This document shows, piece after piece, positions 20,411-31,070 of a stretch of DNA of 64,000 nucleotides. Position 1 is the stretch's first letter. Each line of letters starts with the position of its first letter. A model generated the notes under the pieces. The model was not told the DNA's origin, made no database searches, and was given only the letters and a program-made list of their open reading frames with translations. The translations under genes and the position numbers were made by a program. The DNA is from Lepas anatifera (Eukaryota; Arthropoda; Thecostraca; Lepadidae): contig JAOTON010001814.1 in NCBI GenBank assembly GCA_034440635.1, forward strand, positions 1,674,001-1,738,000, read 5' to 3'.

Positions 20411-21318
20411 TCTATGATAAGGTTATAGGTCAAGGTCAACCCACATGAAGGTCAAGGTCAAAGGTCATATGCTAAGGTCATTGAACCCAGTAGTCCGGTC
20501 AGATGGCATTATTCAGTATGAAATATGCTATGTCATGACTTCATAGCTACAGGGGCGGACGCAGACCCAAGTTTTGGGGGAAAACCCATGTCTGCCCCTC
20601 CTCCGGGGGAGGTGGGACATGCGACTTGGGTGCTCAACAGACCTAGTTTAAGCTACCTCTCCAAGTGCATGATCGCTCTCCTGGGGGAGGGGTGGGAGCG
20701 AAGATTTAATTTCTCGACAGACCTAATGTTAACACTTTTCCCAAATTTGTCCGTCCTTTGGAGGGGCCAAAGCGATAGTTGGGCCTCCCCTTCTAGCGCT
20801 TTGGGAGAAGCCATGGCCGCAATGCCCCCCCCTGCGTCCACCAATTCATAGCTAAGGCTATTCAAGGTCAAGTTCAAGGTCACAGGTCGAAGTGAAAAGC
20901 CTATTTCAAGCTCAAACTCTCATATCCCGCCCAAAGGCTGCTATAGTGTCAGCTATATTGTTCATTTCTGGAAATATTCATATTGTTAGGTCATAGGTCA
21001 TCGACCTTGAATGACCCTGACCTCAAAATTTCAGAAAACATTGTTTGGGTCATTGTCTCTATGACCTCAGCCTGCTTTTGGTGTATTCCCGTTTTCCGCG
21101 TAATCACGGCATTTCCCAAAAGGTATCCAACACGGACCAGATTTGACATTTACGACCTCGCTTGACCTAGGTCCATGAAAAGTTACCTTAACGTAGATAA
21201 CCATCGCAGCACACACCCCTCAACGGGAGTTTTTCTAACCCTCTTCGTTTTTAGACCTCAGGGGGCACTTTAGGACCCCCACTGCGGGTTGACGCCAGAC
21301 CCCTCTCCACTGCGAGTG
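20411..21318. repeat. AGGTCA-rich repeat, copy 4, with a nested hAT MITE
   Basis: Six AGGTCA half-sites lie within 20427-20479: a direct repeat with no spacer, then AGGTCAAGGTCAAAGGTCA (no spacer plus one-base spacer). It is interrupted by the MITE at 20550-20846. The right part ends with the hairpin GGGGGCACTTTAGGACCCCC (21260-21279) and abuts TTAA at 21319, shared with copy 5. Confidence 0.65.
20550..20846. mobile_element. hAT MITE, 297 bp, exact 8-bp TSD
   Basis: Starts CAGGGGCGGACGCAGACC; right end CCCTGCGTCCACCAATT is degraded. The duplication CATAGCTA is exact at 20542-20549 and 20847-20854. An inverted truncated relative lies at 58464-58735. Confidence 0.8.
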
Positions 21319-21322
21319 TTAA

Positions 21323-22205
21323 CCCGCGCCCCACCGGGTGTCCGGCGCCACCTTCACCCCACCGGGGGCATCGATGGCCCCCCTCTAACTCCGAAAATAT
21401 GGGAGTTAGCGAGAATCTGCAAAGTGCATTAGAAAGCTCGCATAAATTTAGTAAGAAATTACTTTGCATGTTTAAGCGCTCAGGTCAATGGTTTGACCTC
21501 CAGAGGTCAAGTTAGGTCACGATAGGCTATTTTCACTCAAATATGCAATGCTTAAGAAAACTGAGCAAAACACTTATGCCATTAGAGCTATTGAGGCCTG
21601 GTAAAGTAAATTTGATAGGAAAGTACCCGACCTTTTTCCACTATGGGGAACGTGATGACCTCCTGCCAGTGGTTTGACCTCCAGAGGTCACCTCGTGACC
21701 TAATATGACCTGAGGTCACGAAAGTTCAGAAAGTGATCTTGCCGTATATCAAATGACAGCCAGTGACAAGAAATACACGATGATGTTTAATTCAGCGCTC
21801 TAGCTTAACAAGGTCAAAAGTTATTGTCAAAATATTGCTTTTGACCCCTGATGAACTTGGATGACCTCGGAGAGGTCAAAGGGCCCCTGGGATCCGTGAA
21901 AGGTCGTCCAAGAACGCTGTTCTGAGCATTCAGAGCATTTGCAATCCTTTTTGTGATTTTTAGATCATAAGACAGCTTTTCCCTATGCTTTTCCAATGGG
22001 AGAGGTCACCTCGTGACCTTACCTCAGGTCACGAAATCGAAAAAATCCCGCATATACACCTTGTAGACCCTGGAGGGGTTATAAAGTGTAGGAAGTTTCA
22101 AATCAATCGACGAACAAATATAGCTCTTATAGAGCTCAAAAGTTGAAGTGAGGTAACCTTGCTTGACCTCACCCGGTGACCTGACCTTGGGTGACCCCAG
22201 TGACA
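21323..22205. repeat. AGGTCA/TGACCT-rich repeat, copy 5, right-truncated
   Basis: It begins after TTAA (21319-21322) with CCCGCGCCCCACCGGG and is collinear with copy 2 (13047 onward), including the TGACCTCCAGAGGTCA motif. Similarity stops near 22205, so the hairpin end is missing. Confidence 0.75.
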
Positions 22206-23714
22206 CAAAATAGGTTTTGCGCTAGGGTGTCGAGTGGAAATTCAGCTCGGAATGTATGGCGAGTGAGTGGAAAATTCCCCCAAAATGTATGGCGGAGTAA
22301 AAAATTTCCAATTTGGGTACTCGGGTGGTAAACTCTCAGAGCCCCTGTTTGAACTGAGGGATGGATATTTCCTTTAATTTTCTCAAAGTAAATATTTTTA
22401 AATCGTCCCCAAGCAACATAGTTTGACCATTACCATGTGAAAAATTTGGTTTAAGGAGGTAAATCTTTACCAACTGAAACCCCCTGATGCAGTCTTCAAT
22501 TTTTTAAGGAATTGGGTGAATTTCCACAAATAAAAAGCTTTTTGGGGGGCTTCTGAGACCAACCTTTAGGGGAAAGAACTCTGGGAGCCACCAAGACTAA
22601 CATTTGTGGGAGGAAGATCAACTCTTGGGGGCTTCCCTAGACCAACTCTTGTGCCCCTCCTCTCCTCTCCCACACAACCAGCTCTAAAGGGCTCCTGAGA
22701 CGAAATATCAGGGCCCCCCTTAGACCAACTCTGCAGATGGGGCCTCCGAGATCGGCAGGTGGTAAAAAATGAAAAGGGATTTTTTTCATGCAATACCTAG
22801 TGCCAATATTAATTATCTAAGCATACACTGTATAGTTTTTTTCTGTCCGGGACAACGCCCCTCCTATACCTATACTTATAGTTATCGGAATTTTTAAAGA
22901 GCGAGGCTCTCTTCCTCGGCCTCAGCTCTTTAGGCAACGGGCAGACTGCTGCAGGCGAGAACGTATCAGGACAGTAGGACAAGATCAGGACAGGATCAGT
23001 ATCACCGTCAGGGTCAGGGCAGACTGCTGCTCATTGAATAGTCCGGGAAGATTCTGCTGCGTGTACAGCTCAGACCATCTGCGGGGAGGTCCAGCTCTGC
23101 TACTGATGTTGCATGAAGGCTCTGCTGAAGATCCAGTCCAGGACTAGGGGCATTCGTTGATCTTCCAGGCAGGCTGAACCCTGCTGGATTTTCAGGCGCT
23201 GAGATGTTCAGTAGACTTCCTGACATTTCAAGGACCTACTGAGGGCTTCGGTCCGCTAGGGATCGGGCATAGGCCCAGAGTCACCAGCTGATGTTCCAGG
23301 CATGCTGGACAAACCTAGCGGATCCAGAGTGGGGGGGGGGTGGGAGAGCAGAGGGCCATGTCCCCACAAATAGCGAAACTTTGGCCGATTTTCTTTAAAA
23401 AACTATCTTCTTACTATTTTCCCGAGTTGCCTTCCCCAAACGGGGCTCCTGCGTCCGCCAATGGCTGGGCTCTGCTGAAAGTCTGTTCGGAATCACGGAA
23501 CAGTGTTTATTTGAGAAAACGGGAAAATCGGCACAAAGAGGGTATTGGGATAAGAGGGAATAAGGATTGGTCGGCCTAATAGCAGGTCAGGGGGCAGGTA
23601 ATGGGACATTAAATCGCTTAAGTGTTTTGAAAATAAACGGGAAAATCAGAAGCTGGTGGTAAATGCCTTTCCCCCTTCGCCAATGAGTCGACCCGATAGC
23701 AGACATTTTAGGAG
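22206..23714. other. Mixed repeats: GGGGCTTCTGAGACCAAC array and a hAT-like MITE
   Basis: 22543-22770 is a short degenerate array of GAGACCAAC / GGGGCTTC units like those at 35-37 kb. 22880-23230 is unrecognised. 23308-23466 resembles the 20250-20398 MITE (shared TTTGGCCGATTTTCTT and GGGGCTCCTGCGTCCGCC) but lacks a clear TSD. 23467-23714 shows nothing. Confidence 0.5.
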
Positions 23715-23876
23715 ACAACTGCCCGGGCCGAATAGCGTCGCCAACCATATCCCTGTTGGAAGGTTTCTCGGAAGCCAGCTTGCTCTTTCTTTGATCAGGG
23801 AAGCCGCCCAGTCTTGAACACGGGTTAGCCGCATGGAAAGTGTGCGTGCTTTCCACTACACCACCGTGCCCCATTA
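23715..23876 (-). mobile_element. tRNA-derived SINE, family 1, copy b
   Basis: The minus strand reads GTGGTGTAGTGGAAAGCA (A-box like), then CCGTGTTCAAGACTGG (B-box like), then CCAACAGGGATATGGTTGGC. It is the same family as 18774 and 28491. Confidence 0.7.
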
Positions 23877-24379
23877 GTTTGGGGGGAATTGAGGTATTCA
23901 ATTTTTTCTCCGGGGCGCGTTGATCATGGATCAACATACCCCAACACCCTGGTGGTTCAACTTATCCCGAGACCCCACCGCAACTCCCGAGGCAGCTGAC
24001 ACAGAAAGTGGGTGATCAGTTCTAATAGTTTTCGGCCCAAATAAGGCGTAAATACCTGCATTCAACTCATTTAGTACGGCTAATCTTTATCTCTAATATC
24101 AAAAGTGTTATTACAAAATGTTTGACAAAAGTAAAATTCACTTTTGCTATGAGAAACAGGTTTTTCTGTCTTCAAACCGCTACCGACCAGATACACGACG
24201 GTTTCCTGCTGAAAGACGGAAAGCGGTTGCACGCATGCCCTGTTATAATTACAGCGCAATCTCTTCAGAAACAGCGGAGTTATCGCGAGTGGCTTAACAT
24301 GCCCCTGGCTACAACTAGCCCCAGTCTCCCCTACGTTCCCGCGCGCAATGGCATGAAGAAGGGGAGAAGAGCTCAAAAT

Positions 24380-25580
24380 ATTTTCTTTCTCTAGAAAACG
24401 TAATATGATTCGAAAGTCTGTGAGGTATATGCAAGAAGGGGAAAGAAAATAACTCAATCGGACGGAATATTATCGGTTTTTACTCAAGGGCTTCAGGATA
24501 AATACGCAGAACACAACAAAAGCAATATGGATATTGATTTCATTCGTAAGAACTTAATAACAAAGCTGCATGCAACTGAAAAACAAAATTTAGATAAGCG
24601 AATAAGCATTGAAAAGTTAACATTAGCTCTGGAATTAATGAAGAAAGGAAAAACACCAGGCAGTAATGGGTCCCCTGTTGGATTCTTTCCGATCTTTTTG
24701 GATAGAATTAGGAGTGTTTCTGCACAGTGCTTCAAAGAATTCTTCTATTCTAGCTGTCAAGAAAAATACTATGCTAGAATGTTATTTTAAATGAAATAAG
24801 CTTAATGACTCATAAGGAAGGCATAATTACGGTGATTCCTCACTCAGGAAAATCGGAATAATCTTTGAAAGGCTGGCGTCTAACAACGTCCACTTCAAAA
24901 TTGATCAACAGTAATTGCTAACAGGCTGAAGAAGTATTGGACAAACTCATAACACCTTCTCAGTCGGCGTACATTAGTGGCAGATTTATAGGTGAGAACA
25001 GCCGTCTACTTTACGATGTCTTAGAAATTGTAAGCAAGCAAGATTTAAAAGGCATACTGATGGCCATGGACTTTGAGGTTGTATTTGAGACCGTGTCTCG
25101 GCCTTTTTCGACAGTCGTTTTAAAGGAATTGAACTTTGGCCCACACTTCATTAAACTCATCCGAACACAGTATCTGAATTCCCATAACTACGCTCGCATT
25201 TTAATGAATGGCTTTTGGGAGATATTTTTTGCAGCGCAGAATCCGTCAGCGAGACCCTAACTCTGCAGATACTTACTTACTTTGTCCGTCCTCGTGTTAG
25301 GGAATAAAAAAAAGTCACAAAATTTGACAGGTATCAAGCTGGCCCCCGACTTGAAATAACAATTAGCCAAAATGTAGATGATACAATTATCTTCGTAAAA
25401 GGCTCGGATCAGTCTATTGGGGTGCTATCGATGAGCGTTCTGAATTCCCAAAACATTCTGGTTTAAAAAACGGATTCAGGAGGAAAACTGAAAAAAACGG
25501 AAAGTGAAGATCGGTCCCCTGAGGGGTCCACTGTGAGTTGGATGCATAATGATTATTTCATTTGGACTAATGTTGTCTAT
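24380..25580 (+). pseudogene. L1/Tx1-type LINE reverse transcriptase remnant
   Basis: Broken frames encode a reverse transcriptase core: DFIRKNLITKLHATEKQNL and LMKKGKTPGSNGSPVGFFP (24527-24789), SQSAYISGRFIGENSRLLYD and GILMAMDFEVVFETVSRP (24937-25260, the Asp-containing motif), and a late QNVDDTIIFVKGS (about 25360), where the usual YADD is NVDD. Frameshifts separate all three blocks. SAYISGRFIGEN resembles TGFIKGRYIGEN of the LINE at 31-35 kb, so both belong to the same broad clade. Both ends are ill-defined. Confidence 0.75.
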
Positions 25581-26859
25581 GGACAAGTGCTAACATTGTA
25601 TTCACAATGCCAAAATCGAGCGAATGCTAAAAGAGTTTCCGATATTTTGTTCTGGCTTTGTCCTCGAACATCCTTCGATTAGTTTTAATTAATGAAGGTC
25701 AACGCAGGTGACTGCGTAGTGTTTCAAGGTGATTGGAGCGACTCTGTTTCAAAGGTGATACGTAAATCTTAACGTTAATGACGTATACTTTCGACGAGTT
25801 GTGAGTCTGATATTAGGCTTACTTGCACAAATGTTTTCCCAACGCACGGATCATTCCTAACCGATGATATGATGCAGAGCTTATACGTGTTCGGTGTCGG
25901 CAGGAACCTACACCGGACAGGCGTTACTGGGCCAAAACTCCGACAGCTGATGGCAGCTGTAACAGCTCAGCAGCTGACGAGCCGCACCTGAGGGCAGATG
26001 ACTTAATCCATCCATAGGCCTGCCTTGGATGACGATCTGGGGAGACGGAGACGGCGACAGTGTTCGCCTACGGAACCGGTGCCGGAGGCGACACAATCGG
26101 AGCGAGAAAGAGGACCCGGGAGACGGAGACACAAACGAAAGGACAAATTAGCCGAGAGACAGATACGGCGCCAGGAGACAACATGGCACCGGGAGGCGAT
26201 GAGTGACAGCAGCAGCGGACCGGGGACCAGAGAACGAAGTCACAACTCTAGCAAAGAGCGAAACACCCAACCCGCTACACCAGACGTTTGGGCTGACACC
26301 CAACACCCCCCAACCAGGGAATCGTTCGCCATCATGATTCGTTGGAGGGGTGTGGAAATATTTTGGACGGCGGTCGGGAGCCGCAGCAGCTAACTCTGTC
26401 GTCCTAGATTATGTTGGGCGGCGGAGGCGGCCGCAATGAGCGACCTTCGTCACAGCCGCCGTCCTAGATCCCAAGGTTGTAACCCCGCTATCAACTGGTT
26501 ACATCCTCAAGCGTCTGGTGTAAAAAGCGAGTGCCGGTCCGTCGAGAGGGGGTGAACATCTGTGACACGCCGCCACTCTACTCGCCTGCTCGCCATGTAA
26601 GTCCTCAGGTACAGCAGCCGGCCTTCTGCTTGCCGGCTGCAAAGTGAAGAAGTGAAGTGGCGAGAGCGTAACGTGTGTGACACAAATTGCGGTGTAGGGA
26701 ACTTTGTCCTTTCTCACAACAAACCTTATCTTTGTTTTATTTACTTGTTCAATATAAACGTATCGTTGGTTTTCGGGTCTTTTGTGGTGACGGTCAGCAA
26801 GGATTATGAGTCACGAGCAACACGAGCAATAAAAAGAAAAAGGATTTTATTCTCACAAA
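25581..26859. other. No gene recognised
   Basis: One open frame (26025-26393) encodes a basic, Arg-rich peptide with no known motif. Nothing else is supported. Confidence 0.35.
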
Positions 26860-27080
26860 TGCTCACCGTGACGTCAGCATATGTCGTCACACCAACATGG
26901 CTGTCAACTGTGGCCTGCTGCTAAGGGTACATCAGGGGTACATTTCAGGTATTTTTTAGTTTTTTTCTTCGGAAAGTTTGAGTTGCAAGACAAATGATAT
27001 ATAGCGTACCGGGTTTTCCGGCATGCTATACAACTTGGCTATCTCAGTTAAAATCACATTATAAAGGTGCCACATTCCCT
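26860..27080 (-). mobile_element. TTAA MITE (Kolobok-like), partial copy
   Basis: It contains GTGACGTCAGCATATGTCGTC and ends GGTGCCACATTCCCT with TTAA at 27081-27084. The opposite end is missing, and similarity stops near 26860. Confidence 0.7.
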
Positions 27081-27299
27081 TTAAGTCCTTTGCTTTCATT
27101 TCAATATCCATCCACTCTGCCATTCTGAAGGTGAAATTTAGCCCCACAAGATTGATACTCTTAAATCGTGGACAGGGGCGCAGCCAGGGGGGCACGTGCC
27201 CCCCATCGGTGCCGGAGTGCCCTTTGATCGCTTGGCGGCCTACCCTGTTTGGGCTGTGGCGCTTGAAATTTATTGCCCTACGGCGTCGAACCTAGATGC

Positions 27300-27838
27300 A
27301 ATTAGATCACATTTAGCGATTAAAGAGCTGAGTTGTGCCCACTGAAGCTGATGAAGGCCCCTGAGCTGGTATGGGGCTCCTGGACTGATTGAATACCTCC
27401 TAGCTTGATCTAGTACCTCCTAGTTGATCTGTGTCTTGAGCTGATCGGGGACCACTGAGCTGATCCCTTGCCCTCTCTCTGAGCTGATATGGTGCTCCCT
27501 GAGCTGATCTAGACCCCTGCTCTGGTCTGGTGACTAGGAGCTTATCTGGGCCCCCGAGCTGATCGATCTGGGGCCCCCTGACCAGGTATATTGTCCCTGA
27601 GCTAAACTAATGCCCCCTGAGTTGATCTGGTGCCTCATGTGTCATCATTTTGCCATCTGAGCTCATCTGATGCCCTCTGAGCTAGTCTGGTGCCCCTAAG
27701 CTAATATGGTGCAAGGCCCTATGAGCCTATCTGCAGCCCATTGAGCTAGTCTGATGACCCCCTCCCCATCTTTGGGGCCACTGAGCTATTCTAGTCCCGA
27801 GCCAAGCATGAGCTGCTCGGGGGGGAGGGGCTCTGATC
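27300..27838 (+). repeat. GAGCTGATCTGG-type minisatellite array (level-1 interior)
   Basis: Irregular units of about 20-30 bp such as CCCCTGAGCTGATCTGGTGC. The same unit type resumes right of 37715, on the other side of the level-2 insertion. Confidence 0.7.
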
Positions 27839-28490
27839 CAGGGGCGTAGGAACGGTTTGAAAAGTGGGGGGGGCCAACCTTAGAGGGGGCCCACCTCAAG
27901 GGGTGCCTCAGTCCATGGGGGCCCATAATTATAAAAAAAAATTAGTTAGATCGTTTGGTGTCAATAAGGCACGCATGCACACTAGGATGCCAACGTATGG
28001 AAAATTGAGGAATTAAATTTTGCCCTATGATTTTGATTTGTACCTATTATGATCTAATAAAGCATAGTAAAATGCAAAAAACATTTTTTTAACTTGATCC
28101 TGTTAAAATACGAAATACATTTTTAAGCTCTTTTGGAGGATTTCAATCATTTTTTACCACGAGTGCGTTTCTTATATTTTTAGATGTTTAGGCCCTTTTA
28201 TCACATTTACAAAGTTAAAAACTGTTTAGAAAACTACAGACAATGCTTTGATACCAAACAGCCTCACTTCGCTATGCCTGATCAACATTTTGCTTATTTA
28301 ATGAAAAAATGGGAACATTTCTTTAGGCTGTTACGGATCCCTTCTTTCCATCATTAGAGATTTATTTAGGTAAAGGCTGATCACAATAAATACGTCTAGC
28401 TATATTTCGATGCCTAAAATGCAGAGCCCCAGCATGACTGCAAGTGCAATGTAGGTACTTGATGGCCAGCTTTGTGATGCTGTGGAGGTG

Positions 28491-28645
28491 TGGGCGTGGT
28501 GATATAGTGGTTAGCAACCTTGCTTTCCACGCGACCAACCCGGGTTTAAGGCACGGCAGATTCCTTGTGCAAGGAGCAATTTGACTCCCAAGAAATCCCT
28601 CGCAACAGGGAAAGAGTTGGCGACGCCATATAACCCTGGCATCGA
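28491..28645 (+). mobile_element. tRNA-derived SINE, family 1, copy c
   Basis: GTGGTGATATAGTGGTTAGC (A-box like), CCCGGGTTTAAGGCACGG (B-box like) and CAACAGGGAAAGAGTTGGCG match the copies at 18774 and 23715. Confidence 0.7.
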
Positions 28646-28934
28646 AGGACGTCACGCCTTTCTATGGCTCAGGGACGACTGTTGCTCGGCATTTGATGCG
28701 GGGTCCGTATCCGATTCATGCTTTGTGTTGGGATTGATATGGGATGGAGTTTGATTGGGACCAGTTCTCGGGACTCATTTGGAAACACTCGGGTAGTAGG
28801 TGCCTTGGTTTTTTCACGAAGCGCTCCTCCTCCAGGGGCTTGTAGGCAGCGTACTTGCTGATATTTGCATATACGTTGCGGGGCCCACCTCAAAAGGGGG
28901 CAGTATCCCCTGACCCCCGGTTCCTATGTCTATG

Positions 28935-29519
28935 CCGCCCAGGGGCCGCCAAATTATATCGGAGGGCCCCAAGGTCCAGACCATGGCTCAGGAACCTAGA
29001 TCAGTCAGCTCAAGGGCCCAGACCAGTGCATTAGCCTCGGGACCAGCTTATCAAGGGACCCTACATAAGCACAGGACCCCTAGAAGCTCATCACAGTGGA
29101 GCCCCCAGATTCGCACAGGGTGCCAGATTAGCTTAGGGGCCCGGTTCAGCTCGGGGGTCCCCAGGTCAACTTATGTAAGGTCTCAAAACAGCTCAAGGGG
29201 CTTGTTCAACTCACGGATCCCAGCTTAGCTTAATGACGCTAGAACAGTTCAGGGGCCCCAGACCAGCTCAGGGCTCTTGTTCAGCACAGGCCAGCTCAGC
29301 TCAGGGGCCCAGATTGGCTGATAAAGGGTCCCCTCTCATACCAGCTCAGGGGGCTCCCTTCAAGCTCACGGCCCCCAGCTTATCCCAGGGACCTTAGAAA
29401 AGTTCAGGGCTCCCATACCAGATCAGGGGCCCCAGTTAAGCACAGGGATACCCAGATTAGCTCAGGGCCCCAGCTAGGCTTAGGGTGTCCCAGGGTGTCT
29501 GATATAGAGTCTCAGAACA
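28935..29519 (+). repeat. CTCAGGGGCCCAGA-type minisatellite array (level-2 interior, left)
   Basis: Units of about 25-35 bp such as CAGCTCAGGGGCCCAGATT. The array is split by the level-3 element and continues at 36974. Confidence 0.7.
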
Positions 29520-30480
29520 CAGTGGCGTAGCCAGGATTCGGCCAAGGAGGGGTCCGACTACCGTCGGGGGCCCCAGACCGGGGGTCCCCTTAGTAACTGG
29601 GGCCCATCTCCTATATCTTTTGTATAGTATTTTAACATTCACACGAAGGAAATTTTGTTGTGCCTTTTTAATCATTTATTCTTTTTTTGTTTATAGCTTG
29701 ATTTTTTTCGATCCGACCAAATGTTGGTAAACTAAGGTCACCAAATATTAAGGATGGCCCATACCTTATATGGTAGCGTGGCTATAATAACAGGTTTGTG
29801 CCATATTTCGGGAAGTTCAATGTTGATGCGCGCATGATGTTACACCCGAGTCTACCTCAATTCACTCTGGTAATCAAACATGAAGTTATTGAAGGTCAGT
29901 CGTTTTGAGTACGGAGAAATTATCTTCTACGGGAAATGATTAGCAATTATTTTCCGGTGTCGAATCCATGAACTCTTTAATCAGGAAATTTCAAAAGAAA
30001 CGGAAAAAACGAAAAATACAAAGGACATGTAGTGTGTCCCGAACGTTACATAACCTCTATTCCGTCGATAGATCCAGTGAGATCCAGTTACTTTCTTACC
30101 CTTGCTATCTTGTAAACGAGCAAATTACCAAGACAAAAGGCGCCTGAGATATCTATCGCCTTGGATCTCTCTGTCATTGTTATTTTCAACCTTTCATACC
30201 TATTTTTCCTTTGAGGATTATGCTCATCGATTTCTGTCATTACCCTTGTTTGTCTGGTTTCCTACGAAAATATTTGAAGGTTGTTTATTTCAGAATATTT
30301 AGGAATGTAATTATTGGTGTTAAGCTTATGGATTAAAAATTGACTGAAGAGCCAAATTCCCTGTTCGATTTGCTCTTATGGTAAAATTAGTTTAATTTCT
30401 GCCTTTCCTTCGATAATGGTGCCTGATGGACATGTTTCAATTTTTTTTAGTACGCAATAGGGGTAGATACATTTTTTCCG

Positions 30481-30898
30481 AGGCATATGATTTTGAAATT
30501 TCTTATTCGAGCTCTGGGGCCACCTAAGACCAACACTTGGCGGCACTCACAAAGCTAATTTTCGGCCGCTCTCCTGATTAGATCTCAGGGGGTCTCTGAG
30601 AACGATTCACGGCACCTCTTGATCAAAACTGGGGGCCCCTGAGAATCTCTCGGGGCTCCTGAGATTAGTTATTTGGCAGCACCTCTGAGACTAATTATTG
30701 CCCCCCTCCAGATTTACTCTGGAGGGGGGCTGAGACTGACTATCGTGGCCATCCAGATTAGCTCTTGGGGTCCCCTGAGGCTGTCTTTGGGGTGGGGGGA
30801 GGGGACTGGGAATGACTTCCAACAGCCCTCTGAGACTTACTCTAGGGCGCCCCTGAGACAAACACCCGGGGGGGGGGGGTGGAATCAACTCTGAGACT
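30481..30898 (+). repeat. GGGGCCCCTGAGACT-type array (level-3 interior, left of LINE)
   Basis: Units such as CTCTGGGGCCACCTAAGACC and GGGGCCCCTGAGAATCTCTC run up to the LINE TSD at 30899. Confidence 0.7.
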
Positions 30899-31070
30899 GA
30901 GTCTTTGCCACACATCTCACAGCATGCCGCAGACATAGGTACATTTCTATAGGGAAAAACTGCAGCAACGAACTGTTGGCTCCCAGCTTCCAATTCAGAT
31001 GTCTTCTCTGTAAGAGAATCCGCGAGCGTCATTCGGTAGCCGATATAAGTAATAGCCTGCATAATTTAAA

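Noticed and set aside
20400..20480. Functional hormone-response enhancer
   Set aside because: Half-sites are in a repeat found at seven places; no evidence of host function.
26025..26393. Arg-rich open frame as a nuclear protein or gag
   Set aside because: No motif, no splice or neighbour support.
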